From: Methylotenera_A sp031417915
GTDB lineage: Bacteria; Pseudomonadota; Gammaproteobacteria; Burkholderiales; Methylophilaceae
Direction of reading: 5' to 3'
Length of the DNA stretch: 53,360 bases
NCBI GenBank assembly: GCA_031417915.1
Contig: JANOWN010000062.1
Span: 1 to 53,360 of the forward strand
The notes under the pieces are model-generated. The model saw only the letters and a list, made by a program, of their open reading frames with translations. It had not been told where the DNA came from and searched no databases. Position numbers and translations under genes: made by a program. Below are positions 17,010-25,311 of the stretch, in pieces; the first letter of the stretch is position 1; each line of letters begins with the position of its first letter.

Positions 17010-18911
17010 ATGCAAAATGTGAATGAACTCTTAGCCAAAGCAAAACAAGATGAGCTGCAAGGCAACATCCATGAGGCCTTTAGCGCATACCAACAAGTGT
17101 TGTTACAACATCCTAACGAGCTTAGTTTGCACGCCATTTGTGGCAATTTGTGTGTGCAACTGCAGCAATTTGAAGAGGCTGCCGGTTATTTTCGGCGCAT
17201 TTTAAGTGCAGATAATAAAAACCTCGGCGCGCGCAACGCCTTATGTTGCGCACTTTCCGGGCTGGGTAACCAGGCGCAAATTAACGGTAATTTTGCTCAA
17301 GCCGAAGTGTGCTTTGATGAGGCCACACAGCACCAGCCTGGTAACGCAGTTTATTGGTACAACTTGGGTAATGCGCAGCGCGAGCTAGCTAAGCCCGAAA
17401 AAGCACTTTTTAGCTTTACGCAATCGCTGAAATTTGACGCAAATGATGCCGATGCACACAATAATTTAGGGAATGTGCAACGCGAGCTTGGCCAATTAGA
17501 CAAGGCAATTTCCAGCTACAAAATCGCCCTGCAGCTCAACCCCAGCCTGCATCACGCACTAGCACACTTGGTACATCAAAAGCAACATATTTGCGATTGG
17601 GAAGATTTAGAAATGCAAATTACGCAGCTGCGCAACTTGGTCAAGACAGAACCGATCGCGCAGATTTCGCCGTTTGCTTTTCTCGCCATGCCAGGCACAA
17701 CGTCGCAAGAACAAAAACAATGCGCCAGTAATTATGCAAATAACACTTTAAAAGCATGGCCTGTGAGCCACATGGATATTGGTTATCAGGGCATAAAAAA
17801 TAGAAATTCTAAAATTAAAATTGGTTATTTTTCGGCTGATTTTAGACTGCATCCGCTGGCGTTTTTAATCACCGAACTTATCGAAAAACACGACCGAAAC
17901 CAATTTATAATTTTCGCTTATTCTTATGGGAAAAATGATAAAACCCCAACGCGCAAGAGACTTGAGAAGGCGTTTGACCACTTTATAGACATTGCAAATT
18001 TGAATGATGTTGAAACTGCAAAAAAAATCCACGACGATGAAATTGATATTTTGATCGATCTAACGGGTTATACGCAAAGCAGCCGCAGTGCTATAGTCGC
18101 ACTTAAACCTGCGCGTATTCACATTAACTGGCTGGGCTTTCCTTCCACTATGGGTGAAATCGTGGGCGAACTGGCTGGAAAGCCGCTATTTGATTACCTG
18201 TTGGCCGATAAAACCATTGCTCCGAATGCAGCTGATTTTAGCGAAAAGCTACTTTACTTGCCTTGCTACCAACCAAATAATAGTAATCGCCCTATTGGAA
18301 AACCTGTAAACCGCATGGATGTTGGTCTCCAGGGCATGTCTACAAACAAGGATTTTGTATTTTGTTGCTTTAACCAAACTTTTAAAATCACCGCGGAAGT
18401 ATTTGCAATTTGGATGCGTTTGCTAAAACAAACGCCAAACAGCGTGCTATGGCTTTTAGAATGTAACCAATGGGCAAAAGCCAATCTGCAAGCGGCTGTT
18501 GAGCGTGCTGGCGTTAATAAAGATCGCTTAATTTTCGCACCACGCGTTCCAATCGCCGAACATTTAGCGCGCCATGTGCATGCTGATTTATTCTTAGATA
18601 CGCTGCCCTACAACGCCCATACCACGGCTAGCGACGCGCTTTTTATGCGCTTGCCGCTGTTAACGATTATGGGCGACACCTTTGCCTCACGCGTGGCGGC
18701 GAGCTTGCTGCAGCGCGTGAATATGCCTGAATTAGTCACCCATTCTTTGGTGGAATACGAACAAAAAGCGCTTTATTTCGCGCAAAATCCAGATAAATTA
18801 GCGCAAATAAAGCAAAAACTCCAGCTTGAAGTTGAAAAATCCGACCTATTTAATCCCACACAATTTGCGCGAGATTTGGAGAAAAATTACTTGGATGTTT
18901 GCAAAATCTGA
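17010..18911 (+). CDS. TPR-containing GT41 (SPINDLY/O-GlcNAc-transferase-like) glycosyltransferase
   Basis: A 633-residue protein. Residues 1-190 are TPR repeats (AVYWYNLGNAQRELAKPEKA, ADAHNNLGNVQRELGQLDKA). From about 265 on there is a GT41 catalytic region: KIKIGYFSADFRLHPLAFL, DILIDLTGYTQSSRS, ARIHINWLGFPSTMG, DFVFCCFNQTFKI and FLDTLPYNAHTTASDAL. Such enzymes add sugars to proteins (bacterial flagellin or adhesin modification, for example); the acceptor is unknown. Two copies of the 39-bp palindromic repeat lie inside the gene, giving SHMDIGYQGI in the linker before the catalytic region and NRMDVGLQGM just before the second Rossmann part. The start has TAAAAT 5 nt upstream and no Shine-Dalgarno sequence. 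Confidence 0.88.
   Translation: MQNVNELLAKAKQDELQGNIHEAFSAYQQVLLQHPNELSLHAICGNLCVQLQQFEEAAGYFRRILSADNKNLGARNALCCALSGLGNQAQINGNFAQAEVCFDEATQHQPGNAVYWYNLGNAQRELAKPEKALFSFTQSLKFDANDADAHNNLGNVQRELGQLDKAISSYKIALQLNPSLHHALAHLVHQKQHICDWEDLEMQITQLRNLVKTEPIAQISPFAFLAMPGTTSQEQKQCASNYANNTLKAWPVSHMDIGYQGIKNRNSKIKIGYFSADFRLHPLAFLITELIEKHDRNQFIIFAYSYGKNDKTPTRKRLEKAFDHFIDIANLNDVETAKKIHDDEIDILIDLTGYTQSSRSAIVALKPARIHINWLGFPSTMGEIVGELAGKPLFDYLLADKTIAPNAADFSEKLLYLPCYQPNNSNRPIGKPVNRMDVGLQGMSTNKDFVFCCFNQTFKITAEVFAIWMRLLKQTPNSVLWLLECNQWAKANLQAAVERAGVNKDRLIFAPRVPIAEHLARHVHADLFLDTLPYNAHTTASDALFMRLPLLTIMGDTFASRVAASLLQRVNMPELVTHSLVEYEQKALYFAQNPDKLAQIKQKLQLEVEKSDLFNPTQFARDLEKNYLDVCKI
17756..17794 (+). repeat. 39-bp palindromic repeat, copy 3 (in frame, GT41 linker)
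   Basis: It aligns without gaps to the intergenic copy at 40954-40992, with about eight substitutions in 39 positions. The core CATGGATATTGG and the right arm CAGGGCAT are intact; the left arm reads ATGGCCTG. It is translated as HMDIGYQGI, in the variable linker between the TPR region and the catalytic domain, where an insertion is likely to be tolerated. Confidence 0.78.
18299..18337 (+). repeat. 39-bp palindromic repeat, copy 4 (in frame, GT41 domain)
   Basis: It aligns without gaps to the other copies: CCTG in the left arm, CATGGATGTTGG core, CAGGGCAT right arm (followed by GT as at 40993). The left arm is eroded by substitutions, so the hairpin is weaker. It is read as RMDVGLQGM in the same frame as copy 3, directly before DFVFCCFN, and appears to lengthen a loop that in relatives usually reads SREECGLPED. 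Confidence 0.75.
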
Positions 18912-18998
18912 AACAATCAAGCCAATATAATCAACAAACTATGTAACAAACATAAAGCTTGTGATAAAGTTAGCGATAACTAGAAATTAGGGAAATTT

Positions 18999-20090
18999 AT
19001 GGCCGCCATCGACATCACACCAGTACTCAAATTTATGACCGAAAAAGGTGGCTCTGACCTATTTTTTAGCACCGGCGCATCGATTCACATGGATGTTGAG
19101 GGTGAAACTATGCCTGTTAATAACCAAAAAATGACGCCTGGAATGGTGAAAGAGATCGCTTATTCGATTATGAGCCCCGCACAAATTACCGAATTTGAAG
19201 AAACTTTAGAGTGTAATTTTGCTATCGGGCGCAAAGATATCGGCCGTTTCCGGGTGAATATTTTCAAGCAGCGCGGCGAAGTTGGCATGGTAGTGCGCCA
19301 CATTAAAACCGAGATTCCAGATTTTGAAAGCTTGGGTTTGCCGCTTATTTTGCGCGAACTTATTATGAGAAAACGTGGGCTGGTGCTAGTGGTAGGCTCA
19401 ACTGGCTCTGGTAAATCGACCACGCTAGCGTCGATGATTGACTATCGCAACGCCAATGAAACAGGCCATATCGTGACGATTGAAGACCCAATTGAATTTG
19501 TGTATCAGCACAAAAAATCGGTGGTGGATCAACGCGAAGTCGGCATTGACACGCACTCGTTCGAAAGTGCTTTGAAAAACGCCATGCGCCAAGCGCCTGA
19601 CGTGATTTTAATTGGCGAGGTGCGCGATATGCACGGCATGCAACAAGCGCTAACTTACGCCGAAACGGGTCATTTATGCTTGGCTACACTGCATGCAAAT
19701 AATGCTAACCAAGCGCTTGAGCGCATCATTTCGTTCTTCCCAACCGAGGCCAAACATGGTTTGCTGCTTGGCGTTTCGCTGAATTTAGTGGCGGTGGTTT
19801 CGCAGCGCTTAATTCCTGGCAGGGTGCAAAAACGCGTCGCCGCGGTGGAAGTGATGATTAACACGCCTTATATTTCCGAACTCATCCAAAAACAAAAATT
19901 GGGCGAGATGAAAGAAATTATGGCCGACAACAACGATATTGGCATGAACACCTTTGACCAAGCGCTATTCAAACTATTTGCCAACGGCAAAATTGACGAA
20001 GAAAATGCGCTCACCAATGCCGATTCACGCAACGATTTGTCGCTAAAAATGCGTTTTGCGGCCGAAGGCCAAGCTGGCGGGTTTGGCTAA
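18999..20090 (+). CDS. pilU: Type IV pilus retraction-associated ATPase PilU
   Basis: A 363-residue PilT/PilU-family ATPase: LKFMTEKGGSDLFFSTGA at the N-terminus, Walker A GSTGSGKST (about 131-139), Asp box IVTIEDPIEFVYQHKKS, Walker B DVILIGEVRD and His box LATLHANNANQ. The GGSDLFFS opening and the extended C-terminal tail (SLKMRFAAEGQAGGFG) favour PilU over PilT. It forms a hexameric motor at the inner-membrane base of the pilus and works with PilT during retraction. No pilT or other pil gene is adjacent, whereas pilT and pilU are usually neighbours; pilT must lie elsewhere. Confidence 0.9.
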   Translation: MAAIDITPVLKFMTEKGGSDLFFSTGASIHMDVEGETMPVNNQKMTPGMVKEIAYSIMSPAQITEFEETLECNFAIGRKDIGRFRVNIFKQRGEVGMVVRHIKTEIPDFESLGLPLILRELIMRKRGLVLVVGSTGSGKSTTLASMIDYRNANETGHIVTIEDPIEFVYQHKKSVVDQREVGIDTHSFESALKNAMRQAPDVILIGEVRDMHGMQQALTYAETGHLCLATLHANNANQALERIISFFPTEAKHGLLLGVSLNLVAVVSQRLIPGRVQKRVAAVEVMINTPYISELIQKQKLGEMKEIMADNNDIGMNTFDQALFKLFANGKIDEENALTNADSRNDLSLKMRFAAEGQAGGFG

Positions 20091-20099
20091 AACGTTTAG

Positions 20100-20981
20100 C
20101 TAATCTTTGTGGTTAAATGCGGCAATTAACGCTGCCGCGATAATCAAGCTGCCACCTATCCATTCATTCAAGCTCATCACCTCGTGCGCTAGGTAATACG
20201 AGGCGAATGCAGCAACCACCAACTCAAACAGAAACAACACGGAAGCGCGAATTGCGGTGAGTTGCGTCAAGCCAAACTGCACGGAAATCGTCACCATGAA
20301 TAAAAATATGGCGACCAAACCCATCATCAACCAACTATCTAAACTAATTTGGTTGGGATTTGGAAAACTACTGGTTAAAAATGGCGTAAAAATCAAGGCC
20401 ACGCTCATCACGCCAATCCATGTTGCAAACGATTTGGCGCGAATAGTTAAATGGCTCGATTTTCGTGTAATGATATTGGAAAAAGCAAATCCTATGCCTG
20501 CCGATAATGCGAGCCACTCTGCCGAATTTTGCGGAATTGGCCAGCGATTCGCAATATCACTAAAAGGCCCAGCCAGCATAATATATGCGCCTGCCAGAGC
20601 AATCGAAATCGACATATAGCCCACTTTGGTAATCGGTTCTTTCAGCCAAAAGCGCGCTAATAGCAGCGTCCACAGCGGCGATAGATAAAACAGCAACATG
20701 ATGCGCATCACTTCGCCATCAATCACTGATATCACATAACTAATATTGGCCCAGCCCGCAGCCAAACTCAGCCAGAAAATGCTTTTTGGTTGCGCAAAAA
20801 TTCCGCGCCAATGTTTGCCAAAATAGATGATGCCAATCACCAAGGCCATGCCGTAGGTGTAAAAGCTAGAAGCGGCACCAGAAACGCCTGCTTCGGCCAG
20901 CAAGCGATACGGATACCAAATAACGCCCCAAGCTGAGGCGCCAAAAAGCAGACCGAATATCGCTAATGCGTTTTTATTCAC
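20100..20981 (-). CDS. EamA/DMT-family transporter
   Basis: A 293-residue protein with ten transmembrane helices arranged as two EamA repeats (first LFGASAWGVIWYPYRLLAEAG; second starting near SAEWLALSAGIGFAFSNIITRKS), the drug/metabolite transporter pattern. The start is GTG at 20981; only 14 bp separate it from the divergent aminotransferase gene. Substrate unknown (amino acids or metabolites are typical). It is convergent with pilU, 9 bp apart, with no obvious terminator. Confidence 0.87.
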   Translation of the reverse strand: MNKNALAIFGLLFGASAWGVIWYPYRLLAEAGVSGAASSFYTYGMALVIGIIYFGKHWRGIFAQPKSIFWLSLAAGWANISYVISVIDGEVMRIMLLFYLSPLWTLLLARFWLKEPITKVGYMSISIALAGAYIMLAGPFSDIANRWPIPQNSAEWLALSAGIGFAFSNIITRKSSHLTIRAKSFATWIGVMSVALIFTPFLTSSFPNPNQISLDSWLMMGLVAIFLFMVTISVQFGLTQLTAIRASVLFLFELVVAAFASYYLAHEVMSLNEWIGGSLIIAAALIAAFNHKD

Positions 20982-20995
20982 TATAATGTCACCTT

Positions 20996-22174
20996 ATGAA
21001 CCCAAATCTCAATTTGCTACAACCCTACCCGTTTCAACGCCTGCGCGAGTTATTTGCGGGCATTACGCCAAACCCTGCTTATTCTGCCATTAATTTAAGT
21101 ATTGGCGAGCCTAAACACGCCACACCACAGCTGATTAAAGACGCGCTGACGCAAAATCTGGCGGGTTTGGCTACATACCCTACAACGGTTGGCAGTTTGG
21201 CGCTTAGAGGGGCTATTTCAGCGTGGATTGCGCGTCGTTACAACATCGCTGCGCCGAATCCTGAAAAGGCGATTTTACCAGTGAATGGCAGTCGCGAGGC
21301 GCTATTTGCTTTTGCGCAGGTAGTGATTGATAACACGAAGCCAAACCCTATCGTTATTTCGCCGAATCCGTTCTATCAGATTTACGAAGGTGCCGCATTT
21401 TTGGCTGGTGCGCAGCCCTACTTTTTAAATACTTCACCAGAAAATAATCACGCAATGGATTTTGCCAGTATGCCAGCTGATATTCTAGAGCGCACACAAT
21501 TAGTTTATGTTTGCAGCCCTGGCAATCCATCGGGCAAAGTCATGTCGCTGGAACAATGGAAAGAGTTATTTGAATTATCCGACAAATATGGCTTTGTGAT
21601 TGCCGCTGATGAATGTTATTCAGAAATTTATTTTGATGAAAAATCTTCACCATTAGGTGCCCTGCAAGCCACATCGCTATTGGGTCGCAGTCATGCTAAT
21701 TTGGTCGTTTTTGCATCACTTTCTAAACGTTCCAACGTGCCTGGCATGCGCTCTGGCTTTGTGGCGGGCGATGAAAAGATTATCGAAAAGTTTACTTTGT
21801 ACCGCACCTATCATGGCTGCGCGATGAGCCCGACCGTGCAAGCGGCCTCAATCGCCGCTTGGAACGACGAAGCGCATGTGATTGAAAACCGCCGACTTTA
21901 CGCACAGAAATTCAATACTGTAACGCCGATGTTAGCAAAAACTTTAGAAGTAGAAATGCCTGATGCAGCATTTTATTTGTGGGCAAGAAGCAAAGAAAGC
22001 GATACAGAACTGGCAGTAAAACTTTATCGTGACTTCAATATTACCGTGTTGCCTGGCAGCTTTTTAGCACGCGAAGCACATGGGCTAAACCCAGGCAAAA
22101 ACTTCATCCGCATGGCACTTGTAGCATCTTATGAAGAATGTGTAGAAGCCGCAAAACGCATGCAAAAATTATAA
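20996..22174 (+). CDS. dapC: Succinyldiaminopimelate aminotransferase-like PLP enzyme
   Basis: A 392-residue class I/II aminotransferase resembling betaproteobacterial DapC: NLLQPYPFQRLRELFAGITP, INLSIGEPKHATPQLIKDAL, VYVCSPGNPSGKVMSLEQW, AADECYSEIYFDE and the PLP-Lys segment FASLSKRSNVPGMRSGF. It would convert N-succinyl-2-amino-6-ketopimelate to succinyl-diaminopimelate in lysine and peptidoglycan synthesis. It is divergent from the EamA gene by 14 bp; a TATAAT at 20982-20987 lies only 8 nt before the ATG and there is no Shine-Dalgarno, so a leaderless transcript is possible. An exact substrate cannot be proven by sequence alone. Confidence 0.85.
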   Translation: MNPNLNLLQPYPFQRLRELFAGITPNPAYSAINLSIGEPKHATPQLIKDALTQNLAGLATYPTTVGSLALRGAISAWIARRYNIAAPNPEKAILPVNGSREALFAFAQVVIDNTKPNPIVISPNPFYQIYEGAAFLAGAQPYFLNTSPENNHAMDFASMPADILERTQLVYVCSPGNPSGKVMSLEQWKELFELSDKYGFVIAADECYSEIYFDEKSSPLGALQATSLLGRSHANLVVFASLSKRSNVPGMRSGFVAGDEKIIEKFTLYRTYHGCAMSPTVQAASIAAWNDEAHVIENRRLYAQKFNTVTPMLAKTLEVEMPDAAFYLWARSKESDTELAVKLYRDFNITVLPGSFLAREAHGLNPGKNFIRMALVASYEECVEAAKRMQKL

Positions 22175-22175
22175 T

Positions 22176-22198
22176 AAATTACATTAATAATGTAATTT
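22176..22198. terminator. AT-rich hairpin between convergent genes
   Basis: A perfect 10-bp inverted repeat (AAATTACATT, loop AAT, AATGTAATTT) lies between the stops of dapC (22174) and the DUF2157-like gene (22230). Its stem has few G-C pairs, so it is a weak bidirectional terminator at best. Confidence 0.45.
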
Positions 22199-22229
22199 AA
22201 CTAATTGATTTTATATAAGTAAAAATATA

Positions 22230-23162
22230 TTATTGCTTAATATATTTATTATTCAGCCTAACCGCCAGCGAACTTAGACCAATTAAGGCGACTCCGATAA
22301 TCACTAAAGCTATCGGCCAACCAACTGTATTTGCAAAATGTTCGGCCGTGTAAAAACCAATATAGCTTAACATCGACAGTGTACCGACGATTAACAGCGC
22401 ACGGCTGCGCACATGCGTGCTCAAAAATATCAACAATGCCGACAAACCAAGAAAAGCAAGCTCTAGCGGCGAGTTTTTCACCGCATCGAACACCGACCAC
22501 ATTAAAATTACGCCACCAACAAAGTACCAAAATGACGCGATGGCCGCATGTTTAGATTGTTGCAGCGCGTAGGCGACGCAGATAAGCGACGTGCCGATGA
22601 TGAAGCCGTTGAAATTGCCGTCCCAATCCCAAATATCAAACAATGTACCCAGCCCAATTGCGCCAAACAAAACCGCGCCAAAGGCAAGCACCGTAAGGCG
22701 TTTCGCCCAAAAAGTCGCCGCTTGCTGCACAAGCATCACGCCCGCCATAAATAACAAGCCGTGGCGCGCATCGCCGCCCGATGCATATTCTTGCAGCATC
22801 ACCAAAATACCCGTCGGCTGTAGCCACATGGCGCCTAAAAATAAAGGTGTAGCCGCCTTCTCGAAGCGCTTGTCAGTTAAACAGGTCAACGCCATGATAA
22901 ACATCGCAAAACCTATGCCCAGCGTCACAATCACGCGTGCTGCGGAGCCGAAGTCATCCCAAAACATGCTGATGAATACGCCGATGCCTGCGAATACGAA
23001 AATGCCGCCAATATAAGCAAATAACTTAGAAAGCACACTAGAAGATGGCTTGGAAGCCAATATTGGTGCAGCCTGCAGGGCGTGCTTAATTTCATCTAAG
23101 CTAATACTATTATTCTTAGCGAGTGAAATAATGTCTTGCAGCGCTTCTTCTTTTTGCGACAT
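22230..23162 (-). CDS. DUF2157-like multi-pass membrane protein
   Basis: A 310-residue protein. The first 45 residues are soluble (ALQDIISLAKNNSISLDEI), followed by eight to nine transmembrane helices starting at LFAYIGGIFVFAGIGVFISM. This layout resembles DUF2157 membrane proteins, whose function is unknown. AGGGAG lies ahead of the ATG. It is 10 bp downstream of the single-pass protein gene at 23173-23754 and likely in the same transcript with miaA and mutL. Confidence 0.7.
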   Translation of the reverse strand: MSQKEEALQDIISLAKNNSISLDEIKHALQAAPILASKPSSSVLSKLFAYIGGIFVFAGIGVFISMFWDDFGSAARVIVTLGIGFAMFIMALTCLTDKRFEKAATPLFLGAMWLQPTGILVMLQEYASGGDARHGLLFMAGVMLVQQAATFWAKRLTVLAFGAVLFGAIGLGTLFDIWDWDGNFNGFIIGTSLICVAYALQQSKHAAIASFWYFVGGVILMWSVFDAVKNSPLELAFLGLSALLIFLSTHVRSRALLIVGTLSMLSYIGFYTAEHFANTVGWPIALVIIGVALIGLSSLAVRLNNKYIKQ

Positions 23163-23172
23163 GGCTTGCTCC

Positions 23173-23754
23173 CTATTTCTTGATAACCCAGCCGATAAAT
23201 TTTAAATCCGCATAATAGTAATCGGGTTGATGTTGCGGCACTTTATAGCCAACATTGCCTTTTTTAATGCGAAAGCCACTGTTGCGGTAACCCCCACCGA
23301 ATAAACCGCCTAGCAAGCCACTGCTGTTGTAATTCGGGCCTTCCAGCGTATAACCATCGGGAGATGTGAGTGAAATATCAAGCGTCATACTTTTCGTTTC
23401 TTCCAACAGCACTTCCAAGCCATCGCTCAACTTGCTTGCATCCACCGCAATCTCACGCACCGCCTCAGTTTTGGCGTCATATGCCATCAATCTTCGCGAG
23501 CCCGAACTGTAATTATTTTTGTCATCGCTCTTTTTAGCCTTCACCATCAATTGTTGATTTTTAACATTAAAATCAAGCACATATTCAGGCTTATTTTGAT
23601 AATCATATTTTGTGGTGATAAACAACATCTCATATTGCGGCGGCGTGCCGAACGATTTTGGTAGCACCGTCGCCACAAAAAATAGTGTAATCAGCAATAC
23701 TGGCAACGCCAAACCAATTACCAAAACCAAGTTTTCTTTCACCCAATTTTTCAT
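23173..23754 (-). CDS. Hypothetical membrane-anchored protein
   Basis: I do not recognise this 193-residue protein. One N-terminal transmembrane anchor (VIGLALPVLLITLFFVATVL, about residues 12-31) is followed by a soluble, probably periplasmic, beta-rich domain with a Gly/Ser-rich stretch (SSGLLGGLFGGGYRNSG) and a hydrophobic end (YADLKFIGWVIKK). Its ATG overlaps the miaA stop codon by 4 bp (ATGA), so it is translated together with miaA. Pairing with the DUF2157-like gene suggests the two work together. Confidence 0.65.
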   Translation of the reverse strand: MKNWVKENLVLVIGLALPVLLITLFFVATVLPKSFGTPPQYEMLFITTKYDYQNKPEYVLDFNVKNQQLMVKAKKSDDKNNYSSGSRRLMAYDAKTEAVREIAVDASKLSDGLEVLLEETKSMTLDISLTSPDGYTLEGPNYNSSGLLGGLFGGGYRNSGFRIKKGNVGYKVPQHQPDYYYADLKFIGWVIKK

Positions 23755-24710
23755 GCTTGTCCTTTAATAAATTGTTCTATTTCGCGCAATACTACGCTAT
23801 TCAAGTCAGGATTCAAACAATCAATCTCCACGTTATAATCCATACTGCGCAACCATGTGAGCTGTCTTTTGGCTAATTGGCGTGTGGCAAAAATACCTCT
23901 ATTGCGCAATTCAGCTGCATCGTAATCGCCACGCAAATGTTCTAAAGTTTGTCGGTAACCCACGCAACGCATCGAGGTTGAATCAGCAGTCAATTGCGGA
24001 TATTTAGCGAGCAAACCTTTTACTTCTTCCACCAAACCTTGTTTTAGCATATTGTCAAAACGCGCTTCTATCCTCGCATGCAGCACTTTGCGGTCACTAG
24101 GAATTAACGCAATTTTCAACACTTTATAAGGCAAAACTTCAGAAGTTTGTTTGGCAAATAGGACAGACATGGTTTCACCCGTGATTTCATAAACCTCCAA
24201 CGCGCGCTGAATGCGCTGCATATCGTTAGGCATTAAACGCGCAGCGGTTTCTGGGTCTATGCTCGCAAGCTTACTGTGCATGGCTGGCCAGCCTATTTGC
24301 GCGGCCTCTGCGTCGAGTTTAACGCGCACTTCTTGTGCAGCCTCTGGCAAACCACTTAAACCGCCCTCTAGCGACTTAAAATACAACATGGTGCCGCCTA
24401 CCAATAAAGGAATTTTGCCGCGGGCGGTGATTTCCGCCATCAATCGCAAAGCATCGCTACGAAAATTGGCCGCAGAATACGCGTTAGTCGGCTCGATAAT
24501 ATCAATCAAATGATGCGGCGCTTTTGTTAATGTTTCCGCGTCTGGCTTGGCGGTGCCGATGTTCATATCTTTAAACACCAACGCAGAATCCACACTAATA
24601 ATTTCAACAGGCTGCTTAGATTGCAACTGGGATTGCAAATAAACCGCCGCACCAGTTTTGCCGCTGGCGGTTGGGCCCATTAGGAAAATAGCTTTTGAGA
24701 ATACTTTCAA
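23751..24710 (-). CDS. miaA: tRNA dimethylallyltransferase MiaA
   Basis: An isopentenyl-tRNA transferase that adds dimethylallyl to A37 of tRNAs reading UNN codons. Features: FLMGPTASGKTGAAVYL (P-loop), EIISVDSALVFKDMNIGTAKP, HHLIDIIEPTNAYSAANFRSDA, LVGGTMLYFKSL, and a C-terminal YRQTLEHLRGDYD plus FATRQLAKRQLTWLRS. The frame opens at ATG 24761, but that would overlap the upstream gene by 38 bp and add non-conserved residues; TTG at 24710, just beyond the upstream stop, gives KVFSKAIFLMGPTASGKT and the usual length of about 319. No strong ribosome-binding site decides it. Confidence 0.92.
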   Translation of the reverse strand: MKVFSKAIFLMGPTASGKTGAAVYLQSQLQSKQPVEIISVDSALVFKDMNIGTAKPDAETLTKAPHHLIDIIEPTNAYSAANFRSDALRLMAEITARGKIPLLVGGTMLYFKSLEGGLSGLPEAAQEVRVKLDAEAAQIGWPAMHSKLASIDPETAARLMPNDMQRIQRALEVYEITGETMSVLFAKQTSEVLPYKVLKIALIPSDRKVLHARIEARFDNMLKQGLVEEVKGLLAKYPQLTADSTSMRCVGYRQTLEHLRGDYDAAELRNRGIFATRQLAKRQLTWLRSMDYNVEIDCLNPDLNSVVLREIEQFIKGQA

Positions 24711-24723
24711 ATTTTTAAAATAA

Positions 24724-25308
24724 TTACTTAATTTTCTCGTTATGAGTAGTTGTAGTTGCATGCCACATATCGTCTGAAATACCGAAACGTTGCTCAGGTG
24801 TTAGCTTCTCACAAAACAAATCAACCAGCTGGTCAACTACTGCAACAGATTTTTTTGCATTATCCAATGTCATTCTTTTTTCTAACTTTGATGGGGCATT
24901 TCCATATTCAAAGCGACTATGTTTTTGTTCGGTTATAACCTCCTCATTTATTATTTCCTCTGCTTTTGGATGAGCAATAAGATTACGGGTTTTGCATAAC
25001 CAAACTAATGTTCCCCATGGCTCTTTACTGGCACTATAATCAACATCCAAATGCTCACAAATCAATTTAGCCTTAGCAATTGGGCTGCAGCTTTCAAAAT
25101 CACTCCAATTAACTATAACTTTCTCTCCTACAGCATTACAAATCGCCTCGACAGCTAAAGAACTGAGGGTTATTGCTGTAAATTGCCAGTCTGACCAACC
25201 TCGTGCTTTAGTTTCTGCTTTACTAAGATTATCTTTAGCAATACGAAGTAATACATGGTGAGCTGAATAGAATCGCTCGGTTTTTACACTATAATTTTTG
25301 CCCGTCAT
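24724..25308 (-). CDS. HEPN-like protein of unknown function between mutL and miaA
   Basis: A 194-residue, mainly helical protein. Residues 38-60 (WQFTAITLSSLAVEAICNAVG) look like a HEPN-type first helix, and TRNLIAHPKAEEI (about 107-119) carries the R-x4-H arrangement found in HEPN nucleases and nucleotide-binding relatives. It starts 3 bp after the mutL stop with the GGGGGAA of the mutL end as ribosome-binding site, so it is co-expressed with DNA repair and tRNA modification genes. mutL and miaA are neighbours in many proteobacteria, so this is an inserted gene. No antitoxin-like partner is adjacent. Function unknown. Confidence 0.65.
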   Translation of the reverse strand: MTGKNYSVKTERFYSAHHVLLRIAKDNLSKAETKARGWSDWQFTAITLSSLAVEAICNAVGEKVIVNWSDFESCSPIAKAKLICEHLDVDYSASKEPWGTLVWLCKTRNLIAHPKAEEIINEEVITEQKHSRFEYGNAPSKLEKRMTLDNAKKSVAVVDQLVDLFCEKLTPEQRFGISDDMWHATTTTHNEKIK

Positions 25309-25311
25309 TTG

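Noticed and set aside
19080..19115. CATGGATGTTG in pilU, resembling copy 4 of the repeat
   Set aside because: Similarity ends after 11 bases; no palindromic arms.
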